A DNA stretch of 52,072 bases from positions 1 to 52,072 of the forward strand of contig CAMBDW010000011.1 of assembly GCA_945865535.1 (NCBI GenBank). Reading direction: 5' to 3'. How positions within the stretch are numbered: position 1 is the stretch's first letter; each line of letters begins with the position of its first letter. The stretch is from Chryseobacterium gleum (lineage in GTDB: Bacteria > Bacteroidota > Bacteroidia > Flavobacteriales > BACL11). The position numbers and the translations under genes are program-made. Of the stretch, positions 44,985-52,072 are shown one piece after another. The notes beneath the pieces are model-generated. The model saw nothing but the letters and a program-made list of their open reading frames with translations. It ran no database searches and was not told the origin of the DNA.

Positions 44985-45721
44985 TAGTAGAATTGAGTAT
45001 TATTTTTTTGCCAATATTTTAGAAGTAGGAATCCAAAAAGCATCCCTCCCAAATGTGCAAAATGGGCTACATTATCTGCCGGATTATTACTTAAGCCGGA
45101 ATAAAGTTCTAGCGCTCCATATACCATTACAAAGTATTTGGCTTTTATTGGAATTGCAAAATAGATATATAGCAAAGTATTTGGAAATAACATTCCAAAT
45201 GCTAAGAGAATCCCAAATACTGCCCCTGAAGCACCTACTGTTGGGGTATTTATAAGTAAATTAAGTTTTCCCATTATCTGGTTAGAGTAATTCTGATTTC
45301 CTTGTAAAACACTATTTCCATTTTCTAAAATCATATTTAAATCAGATGAGTTAAGTTGAGCTTGTAAACTTAAAATCTCATATTGGCTTACTCCTAAATG
45401 CAGTGCTGCAGCCCCGAGCCCTGTAAACATATAATAGATCAAGAATCTTTTTCCTCCCCATACATTTTCTAGAGTTTTGCCGAACATCCAAAGGGCAAAC
45501 ATGTTAAAAAATAAATGAGTAAAATTAGCATGCATAAACATATGTGTTACTAATTGATGAGGCCTAAAGTCAGGTGATTGAAATTGATGCAATGCAAGCA
45601 TTTGGGTCAAATCAATTCCGTAATTCTCTAATGAAATTGTGCCTAAAAACAATAATCCATTTATTATAAGTAAGTTCTTAACTATTTCAGGAAGTTGGCT
45701 AAATGATGTGGGTCTGTACAT
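44984..45721 (-). CDS. Rhomboid-family intramembrane serine protease (first of a pair)
   Basis: This 245-residue protein shows HANFTHLFFNMFALWMFG (about 64-81), the catalytic GASGAVFG (Ser165) and NVAHFAHLGGMLFG (His223). A loop of roughly 50 residues (about 111-158), rich in Asn, Gln and Ser, separates two membrane segments and is not seen in the second rhomboid. Rhomboids cleave other membrane proteins within the bilayer. It starts one base after mutL ends and overlaps the second rhomboid. Confidence 0.92.
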   Translation of the reverse strand: MYRPTSFSQLPEIVKNLLIINGLLFLGTISLENYGIDLTQMLALHQFQSPDFRPHQLVTHMFMHANFTHLFFNMFALWMFGKTLENVWGGKRFLIYYMFTGLGAAALHLGVSQYEILSLQAQLNSSDLNMILENGNSVLQGNQNYSNQIMGKLNLLINTPTVGASGAVFGILLAFGMLFPNTLLYIYFAIPIKAKYFVMVYGALELYSGLSNNPADNVAHFAHLGGMLFGFLLLKYWQKNNTQFY

Positions 45722-45722
45722 T

Positions 45723-47468
45723 TTAAAAGTATTTTTCTAAATCAGCAGTTTTTAAATTTATCATGGTGCGTTTTCCACTTGGGCAAACACTTGGGGATTT
45801 GCATTTTAAAAGTTCATTCTTTAATGATTTCATTTCTTCATCAGCAAGTTTTTTAAACTCGCTTATCGCAAGTGATGTAGCTAATGATTTTGCTAGATTG
45901 TCTTTCTGGTTTATGTTTAATTGTTCGGAGTTTTTAGCTTGCTCAATAAGATTTTCAATAATTCCATGTAAGTTTTCCTCTTGGCACTCTGGTGGAATTC
46001 CGCTAATTACCAAAGTACTATCCTTAAACTCAAAAATAAACCCAACTGCATTAAGCTCTTTTTGCATACTAACGATAAATTCTAACTCTGTATTGTTGAG
46101 ATTTATTTCCTTTGGAAAAAGTAATTGTTGGGATTGGTCTTTTTGTTGGCTTAGAATATTTTTGAAGTATTCAAACAAAATACGCTTGTGCGCTCTTCTT
46201 TGGTGGATTAACAAAAGACCATTTTCATTGGGCACAGCTATAAAATGATTTCCAATTTGACTTAACTTATTGAGCTCATTTTTTGAGTCAAACTCCTCTG
46301 ATAAAGTGGGCTGTTTCCATTCTTTTTCTATTACTGTTTCTAGCTTATATTCACTTTTTTTTTCAAACGGATTATAAGTTGAATCCACTTTAATAGTTGG
46401 TTGACGGAGTGTTTTAGGCTCTTTATTTGAAAAATCAAGATCAAAAGATAATTCCTGAGAGAAATCTAGTGAAGGGGCGATATTGTAAGCTCCTAATGAT
46501 CGCTTTACTGTTGCTCTAATTATTGCATAAATAGCATTTTCATCCTCAAATTTAATTTCTGTTTTTGTAGGATGAATATTTATATCAATAAGTTTAGGAT
46601 CTATGCTAAGATTGATAAAGTAAGATGGAAAATAATTGTAAGCAATCACTTCTTCAAAAGCTTTGCTTACCGCATGATGGAGATACTGACTTTTTATAAA
46701 TCTTTTATTCACAAAAAAGTATTGTTCTCCTCTTGTTCTTTTGGCTGCTTCAGGCTTTCCTACAAAACCAGTAATTTTCACTAGTGTGGTTTCTTCTTCA
46801 ATAGGCACAAGAGTTTCGTTTTTTTTATCTCCAATAATATTTACGATTCTTTGTCTTAAATTAGAACTTGGTAAGTGAAACAACTCGCTATTATTATGAA
46901 AAAGTTGCATTTTCACTTTAGGATTTGCAAGTGCAATTCGGGTAAATTCTTCCACTATATGCCGCATCTCCACTTGATCTGACTTTAAGAAATTTCTTCT
47001 AGCAGGGACATTATAAAATAGGTTTTTTACTTTCATTGAAGTTCCATTTGAACTAGCGTAATCTTCATGATTTGTGATCTTACTTCCTTCAATAATTAAA
47101 TGAGTTCCTAGTTCTTTGTCGGTCAATTTTGAAGTTACTTCAACATGAGCAATTGCAGCAATTGATGCCATGGCTTCTCCTCTAAATCCCATGCTTTTGA
47201 TATTAAATAAATCATCAGCACTTTTTATTTTTGAAGTAGCATGTCGCTCAAAACACATCTTTAAATCTGCTTTACTCATTCCAGAGCCGTTATCCACAAC
47301 TTGCAAAAGTGTTTTGCCGGCATCTTTTATAAAAAGCTTAATTTCTGTACTTCCCGCATCTAAAGCGTTCTCCAACATTTCTTTAACTGCAGATGATGGT
47401 CTTTGGATAACTTCACCGGCAGCAATTTGGTTGGCGACATGGTCAGGCAATAACTGAATTATATCCAA
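45723..47468 (-). CDS. mutL: DNA mismatch repair protein MutL
   Basis: This 581-residue GHKL ATPase links mismatch recognition by MutS to excision. The N-terminal ATP site is intact (ENALDAGS about 33-40, DNGSGM about 59-64, GFRGEAMASI about 93-102, GTSMKVKNLFYNVPAR about 140-155). The C-terminal dimerisation domain is present, but its endonuclease motifs differ from the DQHAxxE type: HQRRAHKR at 422-429, ATS where ACK is usual (531-533), and CPSGKR at 562-567 instead of CPHGRP. The start is TTG at 47468. No in-frame ATG lies upstream before a TAA, and the N terminus matches MutL homologs. It follows a small membrane-protein gene by 11 bases. Confidence 0.94.
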   Translation of the reverse strand: MDIIQLLPDHVANQIAAGEVIQRPSSAVKEMLENALDAGSTEIKLFIKDAGKTLLQVVDNGSGMSKADLKMCFERHATSKIKSADDLFNIKSMGFRGEAMASIAAIAHVEVTSKLTDKELGTHLIIEGSKITNHEDYASSNGTSMKVKNLFYNVPARRNFLKSDQVEMRHIVEEFTRIALANPKVKMQLFHNNSELFHLPSSNLRQRIVNIIGDKKNETLVPIEEETTLVKITGFVGKPEAAKRTRGEQYFFVNKRFIKSQYLHHAVSKAFEEVIAYNYFPSYFINLSIDPKLIDINIHPTKTEIKFEDENAIYAIIRATVKRSLGAYNIAPSLDFSQELSFDLDFSNKEPKTLRQPTIKVDSTYNPFEKKSEYKLETVIEKEWKQPTLSEEFDSKNELNKLSQIGNHFIAVPNENGLLLIHQRRAHKRILFEYFKNILSQQKDQSQQLLFPKEINLNNTELEFIVSMQKELNAVGFIFEFKDSTLVISGIPPECQEENLHGIIENLIEQAKNSEQLNINQKDNLAKSLATSLAISEFKKLADEEMKSLKNELLKCKSPSVCPSGKRTMINLKTADLEKYF

Positions 47469-47479
47469 TGTGAATAGAC

Positions 47480-47716
47480 TTAATTAATAATGAATTTGTA
47501 AGCTAGCAAAGATAAAATAATAATCAGAAATACAATTCTCATAGTTCTTCCTTTTGCTTGCTTTTTAGTATGATTTCTATTAAATTTGATAGTTGCTTTT
47601 GTCCCTTTTTCCAATTGTTCTCGTCTTTCTTTTTTTTCATCATAATATCTAGGCTTAAAAGAAAATGATTTGGAGCTTGAAGCTTTGAAAATAGATGGGA
47701 TTTTTGGGGCTTGCAT
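47480..47716 (-). CDS. Small C-tail-anchored protein upstream of mutL
   Basis: This 78-residue basic protein has a Ser/Lys-rich N-terminal part (FKPRYYDEKKERREQLEKG, about 21-39) and one C-terminal hydrophobic helix (about 59-76). I recall similar small proteins with a PRYYDE.KE motif next to mutL in other Bacteroidota, but no function is known. A TACTTTTG box (47722-47729) ends five bases before its ATG. Confidence 0.72.
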   Translation of the reverse strand: MQAPKIPSIFKASSSKSFSFKPRYYDEKKERREQLEKGTKATIKFNRNHTKKQAKGRTMRIVFLIIILSLLAYKFIIN

Positions 47717-47721
47717 AGTTA

Positions 47722-47729
47722 CAAAAGTA
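47722..47729 (-). promoter_or_regulatory. -7 element TACTTTTG before the small mutL-operon gene
   Basis: An exact TAnnTTTG match on the minus strand, five bases upstream of the ATG at 47716. No clear -33 TTG is present at the right spacing. If used, transcription would start close to the start codon (leaderless). Confidence 0.4.
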
Positions 47730-47736
47730 TTAAATA

Positions 47737-47767
47737 TTTCAGTTGATAAGTCATGATATTACTTTTG
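47737..47767 (+). promoter_or_regulatory. Likely promoter for the GH3-bshA-coaE unit
   Basis: TACTTTTG at 47760-47767 matches the -7 consensus exactly, with TTTC (one mismatch from TTTG) at 47737-47740, 19 bases upstream. It leaves about 43 bases before the ATG at 47811. Confidence 0.5.
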
Positions 47768-47810
47768 TTAATTCTTTATTGATTGTATAACAATTTTTAA
47801 TTTTACAGTT

Positions 47811-50750
47811 ATGAGAAAAATTCAGTTTATCATTTTAGTTTCGGCTCTTTTTTTAGTAAATTTTCAGCATATTTTTGCCCAAAATAAAGCAGTTTTTTTA
47901 AGTTATTCAACTACTTGGGCCGATAGTATTATGACTACTTTATCAGAACAGGAACGAATTGCACAGCTTTTTATGGTAGCAGCCTATTCTAATAAGGGAG
48001 AAGATCATAAACAGCAAATTACTAATTTAGTACAGCAGTATAAAATTGGAGGGGTGATGTTTTTGCAAGGAGGACCTGTTCGGCAAGCACAACTTACTAA
48101 TTATTATCAGTCAAAGTCAAAAACTCCTTTAATGATTGCTATTGATGGGGAATGGGGAGTTGCTATGAGACTCGATTCATCTTTGCGCTTTCCCTGGCAG
48201 ATGACTCTTGGCGCTATTGAAGATGAAAAATTAATTTATGAAATGGGTGTGGAGGTAGCTCGCCAATGTAAGTTGTTAGGAATACATATTAATTTTGCTC
48301 CTGTTGTGGATGTTAATTCTAATCCAGAAAATCCAATAATTAATAACCGCTCCTTTGGAGAAAACCCTCAAAAAGTAGGTAGAATGGGAGTAGCTTATAT
48401 GAAAGGAATGCAGGATAATAATGTTTTAGCCTGTGCTAAGCACTTTCCGGGCCATGGAGATACAGATTCAGATTCTCATAAAACATTACCTACTGTAAAT
48501 CAATTAAAACAGCAATTAGAGCAGGTGGAACTACTGCCTTTTAAAATGTTAATTGAAAATGGTTTAGGCTCTGTTATGGTGGCTCATTTACACATTCCTT
48601 CTTTAGATGATACTAAAGATTTAGCGGTTTCATTATCGCCAAAAGTAGTTAATGGGTTACTAAAAAAAGAAATGGGATTTACAGGATTGGCAATCACTGA
48701 TGCTTTAAATATGAAAGGCGTAAGTCAGTTTTATGCTCCAGCAGAAGTTGATCTCAAAGCATTGCTTGCTGGTAATGATGTTTTGCTTTTTGCAGAAGAT
48801 GTCCCAAAAGCCATTGATGAAATACAAAAAGCAATTAAACAGAAAAAAATTTCTCAAGCAGAAATTGATGCAAGATGTCATAAGATATTGATGGCCAAGC
48901 AATGGATGGGTTTAGCTCAATATACTCCTACTGATTTATCATTAATCAAGAATCAGATTATTACTACTGAAACAAAATTGCTAGATAAAAAACTGGTGCA
49001 ATCATCATTGACTTTATTACAAAATTATGATAATTTATTACCTTTAAAGAGCTTAGACACTTTAAAAATGGCATCAGTTAGTATTGGTGAGGATGCTAGT
49101 GATTTTAAGCAAATGCTTTCAAATTATGGGCCAATAACTCATTTTACAATTTCAGAACAGGCCACTGCTTCTGAGCAAGCGGTTTTATTAAATAAATTAG
49201 CTCCATTTAATCTAGTAATTGCTAGTATTCATAAATCAAATGAGAATGCTTGGAAATCCTATAAAATTGCAAAAGAAACAGATATTTTTTTGCAAGCTAT
49301 TGCCATACAATCAAAAGTTATTGTATCAATTTTTGCAAATCCTTATAGTATCAATTCATTTTTATTTACTAATAATTTTGATGGATTAATACTGGCTTAT
49401 CAAAATAGTAAAGTGGCCCAAGAGCAAGCTGCTCAAGCAATTTTTGGAGGGATAGGCATCCATGGGAAATTACCTGTTAATACTAAACATTATCCTATTC
49501 ATTCAGGATTAAAAACCGAGTCAATAAGAATGAGATATGTTTCGCCTGAAGAGATAAATTTCCGAACCGACTTACTTTATAAAATTGATAGTATTGTAGA
49601 TAATGCAATTTCTCAAGCAGCAACTCCAGGTTGTCAAGTGCTCATTGCTAAAGATGGAAATATCTTTTTTAATAAATCATACGGTTTTCATAGCTATGAC
49701 AAAAAGACAGCAGTAAAGAATACTGATATTTATGATTTAGCTTCCATCACAAAAATAGGTGCTACTGTTCCTGTTTTAATGGATATGGTTGATGATAAAA
49801 AGTTTAATCTAGATCATCATTTAGGTAAGTATCTTGATTTAGATTCAACAAACAAAAAAGATTTAATAATTAGAGATATTTTAGCCCATCAGGCAGGATT
49901 ACCTTCATGGATTCCATTTTACAAAAAAACTTTAGTTAAAGATTCTGTATCTGGTAAAAGTGAATTTAGAGATACTCTATACAGTAACACTTTTAGCCAG
50001 CAATATCCTCATAAGGTTGCTGCTGGCATCTATTTACACCAACAATATCCTGATTCAATTATTCAACAAATTAAACAATCAGAGTTATTAGAAAAAAAGA
50101 AATATCTCTATTCTGATTTGGGTTATTATATGTTTAAAGAAATTATAGAGAAGGAATATAAAAAACCATTAAATAAAATTACAGAGGATTTATTTTATAA
50201 GCGATTGGGAATGGAAAATTTAGGATATTTACCTTTGGAGAGAATTGATGAAAAGAGAATTGTTCCTACCGAAATGGATTATGTGTATAGAAGCCAACTT
50301 TTAAAAGGATATGTTCATGATCAGGGGGCTGCAATGCAAGATGGAGTAGGGGGCCATGCAGGACTTTTTTCCAATGCAAATGATTTGGCAAAATTGATCC
50401 AAATGTATTTGCAAAAAGGCCAATATGGAGGGGAACAATATTTGTCTGAACAGGTGATTAGTGAATTTACAAAGCGTCAATTCCCTCAAAATAATAGGAG
50501 AGGAGCAGGATTTGATAAACCCGTTTTTAAAGGTCAAGAAGGAGGCCCAGTTTGCCAGAGTGCATCTGGTTTAAGTTTTGGTCATTCAGGATTTACGGGT
50601 ACTTTAGCTTGGGCGGACCCTGAAAATCAGTTAGTTTACATTTTCTTATCCAATAGTATTCACCCTGATGCAAGCAATAAGAAGTTGTTAAAAATGAATG
50701 TAAGAACAGAGATTATGCAAGTAATTTATGATAGCTTAGATGAAAACTAA
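47811..50750 (+). CDS. Glycoside hydrolase family 3 fused to a serine hydrolase (beta-lactamase-like)
   Basis: This 979-residue exported protein (signal peptide about 1-23) has two catalytic modules. The GH3 module (about 45-370) contains KHFPGHGDTDSDSHKTLP (about 210-227, the His/Asp dyad of NagZ-type N-acetylglucosaminidases) and the nucleophile in AITDALNMKG (Asp297). A GH3 C-terminal-like alpha/beta region follows (about 385-565). The last module (about 590-975) is a class C beta-lactamase/penicillin-binding-like serine hydrolase with SITK (Ser645, Lys648), YSD, and GHSGFTGT. A role in envelope or peptidoglycan sugar turnover is plausible. It overlaps bshA by 11 bases. Confidence 0.9.
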   Translation: MRKIQFIILVSALFLVNFQHIFAQNKAVFLSYSTTWADSIMTTLSEQERIAQLFMVAAYSNKGEDHKQQITNLVQQYKIGGVMFLQGGPVRQAQLTNYYQSKSKTPLMIAIDGEWGVAMRLDSSLRFPWQMTLGAIEDEKLIYEMGVEVARQCKLLGIHINFAPVVDVNSNPENPIINNRSFGENPQKVGRMGVAYMKGMQDNNVLACAKHFPGHGDTDSDSHKTLPTVNQLKQQLEQVELLPFKMLIENGLGSVMVAHLHIPSLDDTKDLAVSLSPKVVNGLLKKEMGFTGLAITDALNMKGVSQFYAPAEVDLKALLAGNDVLLFAEDVPKAIDEIQKAIKQKKISQAEIDARCHKILMAKQWMGLAQYTPTDLSLIKNQIITTETKLLDKKLVQSSLTLLQNYDNLLPLKSLDTLKMASVSIGEDASDFKQMLSNYGPITHFTISEQATASEQAVLLNKLAPFNLVIASIHKSNENAWKSYKIAKETDIFLQAIAIQSKVIVSIFANPYSINSFLFTNNFDGLILAYQNSKVAQEQAAQAIFGGIGIHGKLPVNTKHYPIHSGLKTESIRMRYVSPEEINFRTDLLYKIDSIVDNAISQAATPGCQVLIAKDGNIFFNKSYGFHSYDKKTAVKNTDIYDLASITKIGATVPVLMDMVDDKKFNLDHHLGKYLDLDSTNKKDLIIRDILAHQAGLPSWIPFYKKTLVKDSVSGKSEFRDTLYSNTFSQQYPHKVAAGIYLHQQYPDSIIQQIKQSELLEKKKYLYSDLGYYMFKEIIEKEYKKPLNKITEDLFYKRLGMENLGYLPLERIDEKRIVPTEMDYVYRSQLLKGYVHDQGAAMQDGVGGHAGLFSNANDLAKLIQMYLQKGQYGGEQYLSEQVISEFTKRQFPQNNRRGAGFDKPVFKGQEGGPVCQSASGLSFGHSGFTGTLAWADPENQLVYIFLSNSIHPDASNKKLLKMNVRTEIMQVIYDSLDEN

Positions 50751-51888
50751 ATTAAAAATTGGTATTGTGTGTTATCCTACTTATGGTGGGAGCGGGGTGG
50801 TTGCCACTGAACTTGGAATTGCACTTTCTGAGCAGGGGCATGAAGTCCATTTCATTTCTTACGACCAGCCATTTCGTTTGGATGTATTTTCAGAGAGAAT
50901 TTATTATCATGAGGTAACTGTACTGGATTATCCTCTTTTTGAATACGCTCCTTATGAGCTCAACCTGACTTCTAAACTAGTGGATGTTGCAATGCACGAG
51001 AAATTGAATATTTTGCATGTTCATTATGCAATCCCTCATGCTTCAGCTGCTGTAAATGCCAAGCAAATTTTAGCAACTTATGGTATTGACCTACCTATTG
51101 TTACTACTTTACACGGAACCGATATTACCCTTTTAGGAAAAGACAAATCCTTTAAGCCAGTTATTGAGTATGCCATTAATATGTCGGATGCAGTGACTGT
51201 AGTTTCTGAAGATTTAAAAAGAGAAACCCTAGAGCATTTTAATATCAAAAAGGAAATTCAAACTATTCCAAATTTTATTGATTTGAGTTTGTATCAACAG
51301 CAAGTTGATGAGAATTTAAGAAGTAATTTTGCTAATAAGGAAGAATTTATCATCACTCATATTTCTAATTTTCGAACGGTAAAAAGAGTAGGGGATGTAG
51401 TTAAAATATTTGAAAAAGTGAATAAAGAGATTCCTTCTAAGCTACTTATGATTGGCGATGGGCCTGAAAGAATAAAGGCAGAGGAACTTTGTAGAGAATT
51501 AGGATTGGATACCAAAGTAAAATTTTTAGGAAAACTTAGAGTTATTGAGAAAATGCTTGCGATTTCTGATGTTTTTGTATTGCCTTCTGAAACAGAAAGT
51601 TTTGGTTTGGTTGCACTGGAGGCCATGGCAAGTAAAACTGCAGTTATTTCAACAAATAGTGGTGGTATTTCAGAAGTAAATATTGATGGCAAAACAGGCT
51701 TTTTATCAAATGTTGGTGATGTAGATAAAATGGCAAAGGATACGATTACATTATTAAAAAATCCTCAGCTCTTGGAAAGTTTTAAAATAAATGCTTTAGC
51801 CCATGCTAATTCTTTTGCACTTAAAAATGTATTGCCAAAATACAATGCTATTTATCAAAGTCTATGCCAAGAGAAAAACAACAAATAA
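50740..51888 (+). CDS. bshA: N-acetyl-alpha-D-glucosaminyl L-malate synthase
   Basis: This 382-residue GT4 glycosyltransferase catalyses the first step of bacillithiol synthesis, joining UDP-GlcNAc and L-malate. The N-terminal KLKIGIVCYPTYGGSGVVATELG (about 4-26), LHVHYAIPHA and TTLHGTDITLLG are typical of BshA, and the C-terminal GDGPERIKAEEL and PSETESFGLVALEAMASKT (about 283-301) bind the nucleotide sugar. Bacillithiol genes occur in some Bacteroidota as well as Firmicutes. bshB and bshC are not in this window. It starts inside the end of the GH3 gene and overlaps coaE by 25 bases. Confidence 0.94.
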   Translation: MKTKLKIGIVCYPTYGGSGVVATELGIALSEQGHEVHFISYDQPFRLDVFSERIYYHEVTVLDYPLFEYAPYELNLTSKLVDVAMHEKLNILHVHYAIPHASAAVNAKQILATYGIDLPIVTTLHGTDITLLGKDKSFKPVIEYAINMSDAVTVVSEDLKRETLEHFNIKKEIQTIPNFIDLSLYQQQVDENLRSNFANKEEFIITHISNFRTVKRVGDVVKIFEKVNKEIPSKLLMIGDGPERIKAEELCRELGLDTKVKFLGKLRVIEKMLAISDVFVLPSETESFGLVALEAMASKTAVISTNSGGISEVNIDGKTGFLSNVGDVDKMAKDTITLLKNPQLLESFKINALAHANSFALKNVLPKYNAIYQSLCQEKNNK

Positions 51889-52072
51889 AAGTAGGCCTTA
51901 CAGGTGGTATTGGCTCTGGTAAAACTTTTGTCGGTGCTGTTTTTACCAAACTGGGTATTCCCGTTTTTAATGCAGATATTGAAGCCAAAAAATGCATGGC
52001 TGAAAATGAGCTTCTAAAGCAAGAAATTCAAAATGTATTTGGTGCTAAAGTTTATAAAAATGGCTTGCTTGA
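51864..52072 (+). CDS. coaE: Dephospho-CoA kinase (5' part, runs off the window)
   Basis: The first 69 codons begin MPREKQQIKVGLTGGIGSGK, with the P-loop GGIGSGKT (about 14-21), followed by FTKLGIPVFNADIEAKK (about 27-43), where the Asp resembles the catalytic-region Asp of CoaE. It phosphorylates dephospho-CoA in the last step of coenzyme A synthesis. The C-terminal two-thirds lie beyond the window. The start lies 25 bases inside bshA, in another frame, which indicates translational coupling. Confidence 0.88.
   Translation, partial: MPREKQQIKVGLTGGIGSGKTFVGAVFTKLGIPVFNADIEAKKCMAENELLKQEIQNVFGAKVYKNGLL

Noticed and set aside
45763-46248. 161-codon open frame antisense to mutL
   Set aside because: It mirrors mutL coding on the other strand, has no recognisable domain, and its apparent length follows from mutL codon usage.
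1-52072. Defence, phage, integrative or secretion-system cluster
   Set aside because: No integrase, transposase, restriction, toxin-antitoxin or phage genes were seen. The genes are core functions with normal spacing and uniform composition.

Overview
The window is a gene-dense, AT-rich (roughly one third G+C) stretch of a Bacteroidota chromosome, most likely from the class Flavobacteriia. The evidence is two secreted proteins with type IX secretion (T9SS) C-terminal sorting domains, two TonB-dependent receptors with N-terminal carboxypeptidase-like repeats, a DUF4249 lipoprotein, the DUF5683, DUF3276 and DUF1573 families, a bacillithiol gene (bshA), a long NusB, ribosomal protein THX, and Bacteroidota-type promoters (TTTG, about 20 bases, TAnnTTTG). 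No Shine-Dalgarno-like signals stand out. There are no rRNA or tRNA genes, insertion sequences, phage genes, CRISPR arrays or integrases that I can see. No stretch of more than 300 bases lacks a gene; the longest gap is the 285-base divergent promoter region at 15236-15520.

Layout. 17-4889 (minus): a T9SS-exported alpha/beta-hydrolase-like protein and a TonB receptor. 4931-7201: class IV aminotransferase, YqgE/AlgH, pdxH and small ribosomal protein THX. 7244-10812 (minus): recQ, fmt, trmH. 10884-15235 (minus): TonB receptor, DUF4249 lipoprotein, trxB. 15521-19371 (plus): a 1146-residue gingipain-like C25 peptidase, overlapping by one base with ruvX. 19340-22138 (minus): uvrA, divergent from an ECF sigma factor (22297) and a 67-residue companion. 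23213-26402 (plus): nth, then recA, a TPR lipoprotein and yqeY. 26472-29616 (minus): thrS-infC-rpmI-rplT. 29686-31955 (minus): a SET-domain protein and an acyl-CoA carboxylase beta subunit. 32034-36807 (minus): parA-parB-DUF5683-dapB-lepB-wbqC. 36967-39157 (minus): DUF3276 and an ABC exporter. 39284-43069 (plus): leucine-type dehydrogenase, nusB, DUF1573, yajC, cdaR. 43059-47716 (minus): small membrane protein, mutL, two rhomboids, an endonuclease/exonuclease/phosphatase protein. 47811-52072 (plus): GH3-serine hydrolase fusion, bshA and the start of coaE.

The genes are overwhelmingly housekeeping: DNA repair and recombination (recQ, uvrA, nth, recA, ruvX, mutL), translation (fmt, thrS, infC, rpmI, rplT, THX, trmH), chromosome segregation (parAB), cofactors and redox (pdxH, trxB, bshA, coaE), and envelope and secretion (lepB, yajC, cdaR, rhomboids, TonB receptors, T9SS cargo). 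I found no convincing new defence or mobile system. The points most worth a second look are an exported hydrolase whose nucleophile serine position is glycine, infC that must start at AUC or AUU, a MutL whose C-terminal endonuclease motifs are all altered, an ABC exporter with a degenerate Walker B glutamate, overlapping back-to-back promoters for uvrA and the sigma factor, promoter -7 boxes only five or six bases from start codons (possible leaderless mRNAs), and the ECF sigma factor with its 67-residue companion.
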